Origin: Parablautia muri
GTDB lineage: Bacteria > Bacillota > Clostridia > Lachnospirales > Lachnospiraceae
DNA length: 64,000 nt
Direction: 5' to 3'
Assembly (NCBI RefSeq): GCF_009917485.1
Contig: NZ_QZDT01000018.1
Span: 1 to 64,000 of the forward strand
Part shown: positions 8,707 to 16,554 of the stretch, in pieces
Numbering within the stretch: the stretch's first letter is position 1
Layout: the number at the start of each line of letters is the position of its first letter
Program-made: the position numbers and the translations under genes
The notes under the pieces: model-generated
The model's database searches: none
The model's input: the letters and a program-made list of their open reading frames with translations, nothing else
Told to the model about the DNA's origin: nothing

Positions 8707-9069
8707 ATGGCAGGAAACAATGCAAAAAAGGAAAGGGCAGGCACAAAGGGTTTGACTTTTACAGTGGCAGAATGTGGGGAGTTCCACAGCCTTGGGGAAT
8801 GCCATGAGGGGATCGGTACACTGGAAGAGGCGGTTTCCATCTACCGGAATATCCCGCCGGGGCGTATGAACGGGGTCCCGTCCATTGGAATCAGGATTCA
8901 TAAGGCGGGGGAGCCGGAAAGTGAGGACTTGGTGCTTGACCTTGTTTCGGGCAGGGCGATTAATACCGGGCTGATCCGCTATGTGCCGGAAGCTGACAGC
9001 AATCCTTTCGTGTGGGAGGCGGTACGGGAACTGATAAAAATATTCCCGGAAAAAGAGGTTTTTGACTGA
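8707..9069 (+). CDS. Conserved ICE protein of unknown function
   Basis: 120 residues with a strong ribosome site (AGGAGGGAGATT-ATG). The body begins FTVAECGEFHSLGE and continues with LEEAVSIYRNIPPGRM and a strand/helix region ending VREL. The FTVAE...EFH wording resembles the small accessory modules that accompany YodL/DUF4316 and other polyvalent-protein domains of Tn1549-like elements, but I cannot name the family. It lies between virD4 and the cytosine methylase on the same strand. Soluble, no signal peptide or membrane segment. Confidence 0.75.
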   Translation: MAGNNAKKERAGTKGLTFTVAECGEFHSLGECHEGIGTLEEAVSIYRNIPPGRMNGVPSIGIRIHKAGEPESEDLVLDLVSGRAINTGLIRYVPEADSNPFVWEAVRELIKIFPEKEVFD

Positions 9070-9247
9070 AACATAAAAGACATGACGGTGAAGGGGTGGA
9101 AAATGGTAAGGGATAATACTTTTAACCGGATACGCGCGCCTGACAGGGGCGGATGGATAAAGCGTAACTGGATATTGTGTGCTGTAAAAGCAATACAGCA
9201 TGACAGGCTGCGGCAGGATACCTGCTGCTTTTTTACGGGAGGTGGTT

Positions 9248-10453
9248 ATGGGAGGGATTACATTAGGCTCCCTTTTTGACGGTATAGGGGGCTTCCCTTA
9301 TGCCGCATCTTTTTATGGCATCCGCACGTTGTGGGCCAGTGAGGTCATGCCGGACTGTGTGTCGGTCACAAGGCGGCATTTCCCGGATATGGAGCATATG
9401 GGGGATATTACCTGTCTCCGCGGCGGGAAGCTCCCGCCCGTGGATATTATCACGTTCGGCTCACCCTGCCAGGGGCTGTCCATTGCGGGGCAGCGACGGG
9501 GGCTTGCCGACGGGCGGAGCGGATTGTTTAAAGAGGCGGTAAGAATCATTGATGAAATGAGGGAGGCGACAGATGGGAGATACCCGAAATTTGCATTGTG
9601 GGAGAACGTCCCCGGCGCATTTTCATCCGCCGGAGGGCGTGACTTTAGGGCGGTGCTCGAAGCGCTCACAGCGGGCGAAGTTCCAATGCCTTGCTCCGGG
9701 AAGTGGGCAAACGCCGGGATGGTGCGAGGCGGAGCAGCTGACCTCGCTTGGTGCGTGTACGATGCCCAATATTTCGGAACAGCACAGCGGCGCAGGCGCG
9801 TGTTCCTTGTCACAGATTTTAGAGGAAGGAGCGCCGGGGAAATATTATTTGTCCCCAAAAGCCTGCGGGAGTATTTTGAGGCGGGCGGCACTCCTCGGCA
9901 GGGCGTTTCCGCCTTTGGTGGAGATGATCCTGAAAAGGCAGGCGGCGGAGATAACGGAGGGCTGACGGGAAACGGTATGCCGGACAAGGAGGTGTACTGC
10001 ATTGCCGGGAATACCATAGGCCGCAAGCCCGGAAACGGAGGGCATGGCATAGGCTGTCAGAGAGAACTCTCCTATACATTGACAACAGCAGACCGCCATG
10101 TGGTGGCAATACCGGAAAACGGACAAAAAATGGCTGGACGGGGGAAAGCTGCGATACTGAATGACCAAGGCGGGAGTTACCTGGCTGTGGAACATTCCGG
10201 GCTTTCCCCGACACTGCGGGGCCAGCCCCATGGCAACCTGCCGGTGGTGGCTTTTGACGGTATGGCGCGCCGCCTTACGCCGCTGGAATGTGAGCGTCTG
10301 CAGGGGTTCCCGGACGGGTGAACCAGATACCGGCATGACGGGAAAGAGATTGGGGATACAAGACGCTATGAGATGCTGGGGAACAGCATTGCGGTTCCCT
10401 GTGCAGCTTATATCATGCAGGGAATGCGTCAGGTACTTGACGGTACATTTTGA
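9248..10453 (+). pseudogene. DNA (cytosine-5) methyltransferase with an in-frame TGA
   Basis: ATG 9248 follows GGAGG by 4 bases. C5-methylase motifs are clear: FDGIGGF (I), GSPCQGLS with the catalytic Cys (IV), ENVPG (VI) and QRRRRVF (VIII). The frame reads RRLTPLECERLQGFPDG and then meets TGA at 10319-10321, where relatives have Trp (TGG). The same frame continues without another stop through ETRRYEMLGNSIAVPCAAYI-like motif X residues to 10453. The truncated product lacks motif X and is probably inactive. Functional relatives would protect incoming ICE DNA from restriction. The upstream gap 9070-9247 holds a short GCAGG/CCTGC hairpin with a T-run but no convincing gene. Confidence 0.88.
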
Positions 10454-10661
10454 AAAACAACTGAATATGGAACTTAAAACCAGAGGCTTTTCGTATATAT
10501 GGACGCTTCCCAAAGCGGTTCCGGATACAGAGGCTCTCTTTTTTTATCTCAAAAATAAAATAAAAACTTAAGAAAGGAAAAGAACCCGTATCCTGAGATA
10601 CACAGTTTGTGGTGAAACGACAAAATAGGGCGTTTCGGGGGTTTGGGTTTCGGAGAAAAAT

Positions 10662-10776
10662 ATGGCATTTTTTACTTCAGCGATCACAATCTTACAGACA
10701 CTGGTAGTTGCCCTTGGCGCTGGCCTTGCGGTGTGGGGTGTCATCAACCTGCTTGAGGGTTATGGGAATGATAACC
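10662..10776 (+). pseudogene. Maff2 family mobile element protein, exon 1
   Basis: ATG 10662 gives MAFFTSAITILQTLVVALGA and a hydrophobic helix ending LLEGYGNDN, then is cut at base 10776 by a group II intron. Maff2 proteins are about 70-residue, two-helix membrane proteins encoded just before the trbL-like gene in Tn1549-like ICEs; a VirB2/pilin-like role is often assumed but not proven. Splicing to 11735 and removal of IME2 (to 22355) restore a 71-residue protein. Confidence 0.88.
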
Positions 10777-11734
10777 GTGCGACACGTTCGTAACTGAAAA
10801 GGTTACGCACTAAGTCGAAAGGCTAAACAGCCTGAAATCTTAGGAGAACTGACAATCCGATGGGTGGAATGACAGGGTAACGCCTTGAAACGCCCACACT
10901 GATACTCCGATTGGCGGCGGTATGCAACTGCCTAACCGTCAAAAGCTCGGTGAAGTCGGCAGAGAGTGACCGTAAACGGGATATTCCCGCACGAAACCTG
11001 TCCAGAGGTGGATGGCGTCATCTATATGCCGGGTGTCGGATACTCATGGTGAGAATGTATGAAAATACTGGCGTACTTCCGAATGTACGGGTCTAAACGT
11101 TTGGATTTGTCGAAAGGCATTTCCCCATTAAATTGGGGTGTCCGTGGATTAGTAAGACTGGTTGTTATGAACGTCCACATACCGTTACAGGCGGTAAGAT
11201 TCTTTGAATTGGACACAGGCTTAGAGGAAGCACCTAAAAGTATTCAATGATAGGATTGTTGGAACGTGGTAAACCGGGATGTGAATGATAAGGCTGTTGC
11301 AGGCTGATGTCACGCTGATAAGGAAAAGCGAAAACCAGCAGGGAATGCTGGTATATCAGTTATGATATTCCACTATCGCTATAACTTATCTTAATCCCGG
11401 CGAAAGTGGTGGCACAGTACCTATGAAGCGGGAATAAAAAGCCCGTGGAGGGATAGCCACCAGTCGGATTTAGAAACAAAAACTGAAAACATAACAAACA
11501 CAGCTTCGAGTATGACAAAGAAAATCCTAACCGAAAGGGGTGGGTGCCTGTGTTGACTTCGGAGCAGCAAAAGCACAAACAATTTTTTAATGCTGTAACG
11601 AAGTGTGTAAGTTATGTTTAAAACGTAAAATTTCTAAATTCGATGGGGCGCCGTGTGCGGTGAAAGTCGCACGCACGGTGCTAAGCGGGGGAAAAGCCGG
11701 AAACATTTGAAACTGTAGGCTTACCTATCGCAAT
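10777..11734 (+). mobile_element. Group II intron without a maturase gene, in maff2
   Basis: 958 bases beginning GTGCGAC and ending CTATCGCAAT. Joining 10776 to 11735 restores maff2 (GNDN-P-G-A-K-S-Q-G). A domain V-like GCGGTGAAAGTCGC hairpin lies at about 11647-11681. It aligns in long stretches with the virD4 intron, including GGGTAACGCCTTGAAACGCC and CCTGTCCAGAGGTGGA, and both follow an exon ending ATAACC, so they probably share exon-binding sequences. No reverse transcriptase gene is present; only a 23-codon open stretch remains near 11553. Confidence 0.88.
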
Positions 11735-11755
11735 CGGGCGCAAAATCACAAGGGA
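11735..11755 (+). pseudogene. Maff2, second exon up to the IME2 junction
   Basis: After the intron the frame reads P-G-A-K-S-Q-G and reaches the GA at 11754-11755 where IME2 begins. IME2's own left end then reads I-K-Q-F-M-A-N before a TAA, imitating the native I-K-Q-L-M-A found at the right junction. Confidence 0.8.
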
Positions 11756-11841
11756 TCAAGCAGTTCATGGCTAATTAAAGGGAACAAAAAGAAAGGAAAA
11801 GCACAATCCAGACGGTATCAGCGGCAAGATACAAGAATAAA

Positions 11842-11870
11842 TTGTGATTACACAAGATTGGTGTTATAAT
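11842..11870 (+). promoter_or_regulatory. Promoter of the IME2 left-end operon
   Basis: TTGTGA (11842-11847) and TATAAT (11865-11870) are separated by exactly 17 bases, 63 bases before the XRE start. Between them and the gene is a perfect GC hairpin CCGGGGC-AGCC-GCCCCGG (about 11887-11904), which may act as a leader structure. Confidence 0.7.
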
Positions 11871-11933
11871 AAGAGAAAAGTTCCTGCCGGGGCAGCCGCC
11901 CCGGTGGTATGGGTAGAAAGGCAGGAAAACAAT

Positions 11934-12206
11934 ATGCACATCAGCTATAAACCACTCTGGCACACACTGTTAGAGCGTGATATGAGAAAAGAGGATTTAA
12001 GGCTTGCCGCTGGTATGACAACAAATATGATTGCCAACATGAGTAAAGAGGGAAAGCACATCAGTATGGATACATTAGCCCGTATCTGCGAAACGCTGAA
12101 TTGTGAGATTACCGATGTGATTGAGTTAGTACCAGACGAGCCTGCTTCCACAGGAGATAAGGAACATGAGCGAATTGAAACCAAGAATAACGGAAAACGG
12201 AATTGA
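11934..12206 (+). CDS. Small XRE-family helix-turn-helix regulator
   Basis: 90 residues from ATG 11934. A single helix-turn-helix domain spans about 10-65 (KEDLRLAAGMTTNMIANMSK, followed by ISMDTLARICETLNCEITDVIEL), the short Cro-like type common in Firmicutes mobile elements. The C-terminal tail is charged. It overlaps tnpV by 41 bases, so the two are co-transcribed from the strong promoter at 11842. It probably controls element gene expression; no operator was identified. Confidence 0.82.
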   Translation: MHISYKPLWHTLLERDMRKEDLRLAAGMTTNMIANMSKEGKHISMDTLARICETLNCEITDVIELVPDEPASTGDKEHERIETKNNGKRN

Positions 12207-12543
12207 TTATATCCTTGTTGGAGATTACTATATCCCGGATTTGAAGCTGCCGGAGGAACACCGCCCTATCGGAAAGTACGGACGGATACACCGGGAATAT
12301 TTAAGAGAAGCCCACCCAGCCAGATTGAACACATTGATACTGACCGGAGAATTGTGGACATATCTTGCAGACCTGAACGAACAGGCACAGGAACGGTTAG
12401 ACACTATCATGGAACAGCTGAAAGCTACCGAGGGCGTGACAGAGGAATTAAAGCGTACCTGTCAAATGGAATGGGTACAACGATGTAATAACATCCATAA
12501 CCGGGCAGAAGAAATTGTTTTGCATGAGATGATTTATTCATAA
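12166..12543 (+). CDS. tnpV: TnpV transposon-encoded protein (IME2)
   Basis: 125 residues, ATG 12166 with GGAGATAAGG upstream. Diagnostic segments are GDYYIPDL, RPIGKYG and the C-terminal EEIVLHEMIYS. The family is known from Tn4451-like elements but has no assigned function. A clear homologue (GDYLIPDL, RPIGKYG, EESVLQELVYS) is encoded in an alternative frame inside the ICE helicase gene at 44312. The middle is helical and charged. No membrane segment or known catalytic motif. Confidence 0.85.
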   Translation: MSELKPRITENGIDYILVGDYYIPDLKLPEEHRPIGKYGRIHREYLREAHPARLNTLILTGELWTYLADLNEQAQERLDTIMEQLKATEGVTEELKRTCQMEWVQRCNNIHNRAEEIVLHEMIYS

Positions 12544-12592
12544 CGGTGTGGTAGAATGATTATGTAAATAAATTTGATTTGGGGTGATAAAT

Positions 12593-13009
12593 ATGAAGGT
12601 ATTAGTTAGTGCCTGTATTATGGGAACAAACTGTAAATATAACGGAAAAAACAATAAAAATTTAGCAGTTATCAATTTCTTAAAGGATAAAGAAGTTATT
12701 TCTATTTGCCCAGAAATATTAGCTGGCATGAAAATTCCTAGACCTTGTGCAGAAATTGTGAATGGGATTGTAGTAGATGAAAATGGAAATGATGTTAATT
12801 CTGAATATAATAAAGCAGTGTCAATGGCATTATCAAAAATTCAAAATGAAGATATTGATTTGGTTATATTACAATCCAGAAGTCCTACTTGTGGTGTAAA
12901 TCAAATATACGATGGTAGCTTTACTTGAAAACTAATTTCTGGAATGGGATTTTTTGCGAAGGCATTAAAGCAAAGAGGATATAATGTTATTGATGTTGAA
13001 GAAGTTTAA
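12593..13009 (+). pseudogene. DUF523 family protein with in-frame TGA
   Basis: ATG 12593 gives MKVLVSACIMGTNCKYNGKN, the Cys-rich start typical of DUF523, and later RSPTCGVNQIYDGSFT. There TGA (12926-12928) replaces the glycine codon expected in SF-x-GKL; the same frame then continues KLISGMGFFAKALKQRGYNV to TAA at 13007-13009. The truncated form lacks the last 27 residues. DUF523 proteins bear conserved cysteines and have no firmly known role. The gene is strongly AT-rich compared with its neighbours and is a cargo gene of separate origin. Confidence 0.85.
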
Positions 13010-13048
13010 GTTTGTCACTTTGAAATTTTAATTGAATAACCACAGCAT

Positions 13049-13096
13049 AAACCGCTGCTACATGGGAGCCAACAAACCATGCAACAGCGGTTTTTT
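13049..13096 (+). terminator. Terminator after the DUF523 gene
   Basis: Stem AAACCGCTG/CAGCGGTTT (13049-13057, 13085-13093) followed by TTTTTT. It lies between converging genes. Confidence 0.75.
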
Positions 13097-13098
13097 CT

Positions 13099-13905
13099 TT
13101 ACCGTTTTTTCCTCTGGCTGATAGGCGTTCCCATTTTCTTTGATTTTTTGAGAATCCGAATCAGCCAGCGAAATTCTTCGTCTGACAGATTTTTATAGTT
13201 GATACCGAGCTGCTTGCAGTAAAGAACAACCAGCTTTTCATCCCGGCTGCCCTTGAAATTTTCGACCGCTTCCAGATTTTCTTTCAGTTCATCGGCAACG
13301 GTGGTCTGGGGAGCACTTTCGCTGTCTTTTTTGTGAGCTTCCCGAATATCCCGGATAATGAGGTTGAGGTCATCCAGAACCATGTGACTGAAATATTCAT
13401 CATCGCTGATATGGGCGGCTTGCAGCACTTTCAAATGCGGGTCATCTTCGCCGGGGCGATACCGTTCAATGATTTCATGCCGGACGGTATCGACAAGAGC
13501 GTTGAGATTTTGAATCTGCATGGTGGCAATCCCGTCCACATAAATCTCAATGTCTGCAAGAAACTTGATAAAATCTTTATGTGTGGCAAGTTCGCAGAGC
13601 AGACGGTTGTTAATCCGACCGCTTTTCAGAAGTGCAACCATTTCATCGTTTAAATGCAGTTCCGTCAATGGCGTGTTGATCTGCTCCTTGTTCTCTGTCC
13701 GGCATAGCAGATAATCGACGGAAACCTCATAGAAGTCTGCCAGCGTGATAAGGTTGCCATGATTGATTTCCTTATAATCCTCTTTTTCATAACTTCCAAG
13801 AGCTGATTTGGAAATGCCCGTCAGCCTTGATAGTTCTTCCAGATTTAAGCCTTTGTCCTTGCGGAGTTCCCAAAGGCGTTCCTGTATGCTTGTTGCTCCT
13901 TTCAT
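13099..13905 (-). CDS. XRE-family transcriptional regulator with long C-terminal domain
   Basis: 268 residues from ATG 13905, with GGAAAGGAG ten bases upstream. The helix-turn-helix domain covers about 5-70 (IQERLWELRKDKGLNLEELS, then KSALGSYEKEDY and VSVDYLLCRTEN). The remaining 200 residues are helical with an acidic middle (ERYRPGEDDPHLK) and a basic tail, and match no domain I know. It is transcribed opposite to the rest of IME2 and probably is its master regulator. It may act on the long leader 13985-14388, which separates it from the next plus-strand genes. Confidence 0.85.
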   Translation of the reverse strand: MKGATSIQERLWELRKDKGLNLEELSRLTGISKSALGSYEKEDYKEINHGNLITLADFYEVSVDYLLCRTENKEQINTPLTELHLNDEMVALLKSGRINNRLLCELATHKDFIKFLADIEIYVDGIATMQIQNLNALVDTVRHEIIERYRPGEDDPHLKVLQAAHISDDEYFSHMVLDDLNLIIRDIREAHKKDSESAPQTTVADELKENLEAVENFKGSRDEKLVVLYCKQLGINYKNLSDEEFRWLIRILKKSKKMGTPISQRKKR

Positions 13906-13951
13906 GGGCACACGCTCCTTTCCGGCGGTTTCATTACTGCCGTTTAACTGG

Positions 13952-13981
13952 ATTATATCATACTTTCCGCAATCGTGGAAA
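13952..13981 (-). promoter_or_regulatory. Likely promoter of the minus-strand XRE gene
   Basis: On the minus strand TTTCCA (13976-13981) and TATAAT (13952-13957) are 18 bases apart, 47 bases before the start codon. Confidence 0.5.
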
Positions 13982-13984
13982 TTT

Positions 13985-14388
13985 CTGATTTTTACCCCTA
14001 ATTCCTACTTTGTGGACATACGGCACAGGGCACAAAAATGTTCTATGATACAGGTAGTTCATCGATGGATTATTCCAATCGAATGACCAGCCTGTGTGGG
14101 ATATGCTTCCCCGGCGATGTAGTGCCATGACTTTTGGCAGGGATGTGGAGGAACCCTGACCGAAACGAGCATACCAAAGGGAGCGATACGCCGCTGTGAG
14201 ATTCAGGGGAGGAACGACACCGGGGAGAACTGGCGAACTGACACCGAAATGATACCGAAACACGACAATCTGATAGTGGGATAGTCTACCCTATCGCTGA
14301 TACTTCGGGAGATTTTAAGCGGCTCTATGACCGTAATTTTGCCGAAAATCGCCCCGAAACCATACACTAAAACGGGAGGAAGCGCAAT
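13985..14388. other. 400-base non-coding leader between divergent IME2 genes
   Basis: No supported gene lies here. The stretch contains several ACCGAAA/CCGAAA motifs (about 14158-14260) and a partial hairpin near 14275-14300 (GATAG.GGG with CCC.TATC). It probably carries the promoter and leader of the 14389-15195 operon. An open frame on the minus strand (13958-14263) has no ribosome site and no recognisable protein. Confidence 0.5.
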
Positions 14389-14577
14389 ATGCCGAGAATG
14401 AGCAAAAAGAGGAAGTATGAGCTTTCCTTTTACCTCAATGACCGGGGGCGTGTCACTTACAACGAATTATGCCGGAAATGCCAGCATGGGTGCAAGCAGA
14501 GCTTCCGGGCGGTTGTGATTGACTGCCCCCGTTATTTATCCAAACGAGCAAAGAAAAAGGAGGAACACACCGAATGA
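14389..14577 (+). CDS. Small cysteine-containing conserved IME protein
   Basis: 62 residues, GGGAGGAAGCGCAAT before the ATG. It has the cysteine pattern C-x2-C-x3-C (LCRKCQHGCKQ) and a further Cys near the end, flanked by basic residues, so a small zinc-binding, nucleic-acid-binding protein is plausible. Such short proteins commonly precede the RepA_N-like and DUF3847 genes in MobA/MobL elements. Overlaps the next start by 4 bases (ATGA). Confidence 0.7.
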   Translation: MPRMSKKRKYELSFYLNDRGRVTYNELCRKCQHGCKQSFRAVVIDCPRYLSKRAKKKEEHTE

Positions 14578-14915
14578 ATTTTGAATTTATGACGATAGAC
14601 ACACCATTGCCACCCTGTATGCCATTTCCAAGAGCGTTGACAGGATTTCCAGTCAGCAGCACCGCAAAGGTCATGTACTGCCGGATGCTGGATGCTATGC
14701 TCTCTAAAGGTCAGGAGGACGAGAACGGAATCCTGTTTGTCTGCTTCCCTGTCACAGCCATTGCCACTGTCCTGTCCCGCAGCCCCATGACGGTCAAGCG
14801 TTCTCTGAATGAACTGGAAACCGCCGGACTTATCATGCGGGTGCGTCAGGGCGTGGGAGAACCAAACCGGATTTATGTGCTGATACCGGGAAAGGAGGAC
14901 GCTGCCCTTGCCTGA
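14574..14915 (+). CDS. Replication initiator A (RepA_N)-like helix-turn-helix protein
   Basis: 113 residues. After MPFPRAL the sequence follows the RepA N-terminal winged-helix pattern: AKVMYCRMLDAML, then ENGILFVCFPVTAIATVLS, then MTVKRSLNELETAGLIMRVR with the wing QGVGEPNRIYVLIPG. Full RepA_N plasmid initiators are much longer, so this is the DNA-binding domain only and may act as a regulator or as a partner of the CHC2/VapE module downstream. It overlaps DUF3847 by 8 bases, which suggests translational coupling. Confidence 0.72.
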   Translation: MNFEFMTIDTPLPPCMPFPRALTGFPVSSTAKVMYCRMLDAMLSKGQEDENGILFVCFPVTAIATVLSRSPMTVKRSLNELETAGLIMRVRQGVGEPNRIYVLIPGKEDAALA

Positions 14916-15195
14916 TACCTCAAAGCTGGAAAAGCTCAACCGGGAGCTGGAAAAAAGCGAAAAGAAACTGCGGAAAGCCATCAATGATGAAAAGGCATTG
15001 CAGCACCAGTTAAAGCAGCTTACCCGAAAGGAACGGACACACCGGCTCTGTACTCGTGGCGGCATGCTGGAAAGTTATCTGCAAGAGCCGGAACGCCTGA
15101 CCGATGATGATGTCATGCTGTTGTTGAAACTCATTTTTCACAGGCAGGACACGCAGGAACTATTGAAAAAACTTCTGGAACGAGAGAAGCCGTAA
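14908..15195 (+). CDS. DUF3847 family protein (IME2)
   Basis: 95 residues from TTG 14908, with AAGGAGG 9 bases upstream. N-terminal coiled coil (SKLEKLNRELEKSEKKLRKA), then the family hallmark R-x-HRLCTRGGMLE and a C-terminal helix pair (LTDDDVMLLLKLIF). Positioned just before the oriT, as the copies at 523 and 36881. Function unknown; likely a relaxosome accessory factor. Confidence 0.82.
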   Translation: MPDTSKLEKLNRELEKSEKKLRKAINDEKALQHQLKQLTRKERTHRLCTRGGMLESYLQEPERLTDDDVMLLLKLIFHRQDTQELLKKLLEREKP

Positions 15196-15197
15196 AC

Positions 15198-15246
15198 CCC
15201 TTAGTTTACTAAGGGCGCAATTATACACCACCCAGAGGTTGGTGCA
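15198..15246. other. Candidate oriT of IME2 (MOBQ-like)
   Basis: Hairpin CCTTAGT/ACTAAGG, then GGGCGCAATTATACACC and a second inverted repeat CACCA/TGGTG. Same layout as the oriT of IME1: minus-strand reading gives TAATTGCGCCCT, one base off the IME1 form in the nick core. The 15247-15498 stretch carries no gene but has GC-rich hairpins, for example around CTCCGAAGGCTCCTCGCCGGAG, shared in outline with the region after the IME3 oriT. Confidence 0.68.
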
Positions 15247-15498
15247 TTGCGTTCTCCGAAGGCTCCTCGCCGGAGGGCTGTGATTTTCCGCAGTCAAGGT
15301 CTGCTCCAAATCAAACAGGGGACGCTACGCTTCCCCTGCGCTGGCTGCCGCCAGCTACCCTTTTGTGGACTTGCCATCTGGGGACACCTTGCAATGCAAG
15401 CTGTTCCCAGCCGACAAGTTTCATAAAATATGCTATCTTTTCGATAAGCAATAAAGTATAATGAAGTCAGTAATAAATTTAGAAATTGAGGTAAAGTT

Positions 15499-15819
15499 AT
15501 GGCATCCAGCAAAGAATATTTAGAATTTATTTTAGGTCAGTTATCTGGCTTGAATGAAATTACCTATCGAGCTATGATGGGCGAATTTGTCATTTATTAT
15601 CGTGGTAAGATTGTAGGCGGTATCTATGATGATAGATTACTTGTTAAACCAGTAAAATCAGCAATAAGTTATATGCCAACGGTTTCGTATGAGTTACCTT
15701 ACGAGGGAGCAAAAGAAATGTTGTTGGTAGATGAAGTTGATAATAAAGAGTTTTTGACAGGATTGTTTAATGCTATGTATGAGGAATTGCCTACCCCTAA
15801 ATCGAAAAAGAAGAAATAA
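15499..15819 (+). CDS. TfoX/Sxy N-terminal domain protein
   Basis: 106 residues. The sequence ASSKEYLEFILGQLSGLNEI, MMGEFVIYYRGKIVGGIYDD and LLVKPVKSA follows the TfoX_N pattern throughout; the domain is complete and there is no C-terminal TfoX_C part. Stand-alone TfoX_N proteins are widespread in Firmicutes and their role is not settled (TfoX itself regulates competence in Proteobacteria). AT-rich, with a poly-Lys tail, and placed with the next gene between oriT and mobL, a place empty in IME1 and IME3: a cargo pair. Confidence 0.82.
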   Translation: MASSKEYLEFILGQLSGLNEITYRAMMGEFVIYYRGKIVGGIYDDRLLVKPVKSAISYMPTVSYELPYEGAKEMLLVDEVDNKEFLTGLFNAMYEELPTPKSKKKK

Positions 15820-15850
15820 TAAAATAATAATTTGAGAGGAAGTGTTACTG

Positions 15851-16369
15851 ATGGAAAAGTTTAAGCCGTTTATTATACCTGTGGCATTATTGGTTTTAAT
15901 TGACCAGACGGTTAAAATAGTAATTTCAAAAGTATTTATGAAATGCGAATTTGATATAATAGCCAAAGTTTTAAGATTTAATCCAGAACTAAATACTCGT
16001 TTATCTTATGCTGGAAATTTCTTCGAATTATTATCAAGTCCGTTTGTTACCATTTTATTGAATGTGTTTGTTTTGTTCCTCTTTTTTTCAGGATATATGC
16101 TATATCAGGCAAAAAGAGCACATATAAGTTTTTGGGTAAAAATAATAATGATTTGTGGCATATCGGGATGTTTATGTAGCTTGATTGATAAGCTGTTTTG
16201 GGGTGGAAGTTTAGATTTTTTGCAGATACCTACCCTTTTTATTTTTGATTTGAAAGACTGCTATCTTACAGTTGCAGAAGTTATATTTGTTGCTATTGGA
16301 ATTTTGAATAGCAAAGAAATATCGGTTAAAGAGTATTTACATTTTTGTTGTAACAAATTTAGCTTGTAA
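15851..16369 (+). CDS. LspA-like signal peptidase II family membrane protein
   Basis: 172 residues with four membrane segments. The order matches lipoprotein signal peptidase: an N-terminal DQ-containing segment (LIDQTVKIVIS), then a region beginning GISGCLCSLIDK with the first catalytic Asp, and FIFDLKDCYLTVAEV with the second. The usual G-N-x2-D-R and F-N-x-A-D residues are changed to C-S-L-I-D-K and F-D-L-K-D, so it is a divergent copy, possibly specialised or inactive. Start ATG 15851 preferred over GTG 15842. AT-rich cargo downstream of TfoX_N. Confidence 0.75.
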   Translation: MEKFKPFIIPVALLVLIDQTVKIVISKVFMKCEFDIIAKVLRFNPELNTRLSYAGNFFELLSSPFVTILLNVFVLFLFFSGYMLYQAKRAHISFWVKIIMICGISGCLCSLIDKLFWGGSLDFLQIPTLFIFDLKDCYLTVAEVIFVAIGILNSKEISVKEYLHFCCNKFSL

Positions 16370-16458
16370 ACTTCTGGTTTATTATTTCTTATACATCGGG
16401 TCAACTTGCCCCGAACTTTTACAACTAAATACCCGCCGCCCACACAGCGGCACACCGA

Positions 16459-16491
16459 GCAGGAAATCTGAAAAGGTCTCCTGCTTTTTTT
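16459..16491 (+). terminator. Terminator after the LspA-like cargo gene
   Basis: Stem GCAGGA/TCCTGC (16459-16464, 16478-16483 approximately) followed by a run of seven T, separating the cargo pair from mobL. Confidence 0.65.
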
Positions 16492-16554
16492 CTGCCCCAA
16501 ATGAGGTGGTAAAACGCCACCCCATCCACCAATTACCGAAAGGAGGGACACGAA

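Noticed and set aside
9082..9279. Short open frame between the unknown ICE gene and the cytosine methylase
   Set aside because: It overlaps the methylase start and a hairpin with a T-run, and its sequence is unlike a conserved protein; a leader peptide cannot be excluded.
10319..12928. Possible reassigned UGA codon, because two genes have in-frame TGA
   Set aside because: One TGA replaces Trp and the other Gly, which fits no single recoding, and other genes here (for example the trbL-like neighbour region, virB4 and relaxase) end in ordinary stops including TGA. Two separate nonsense changes are simpler.
13958..14263. 101-codon minus-strand frame in the IME2 leader
   Set aside because: No ribosome site, no recognisable family, and it overlaps the promoter of the XRE gene.
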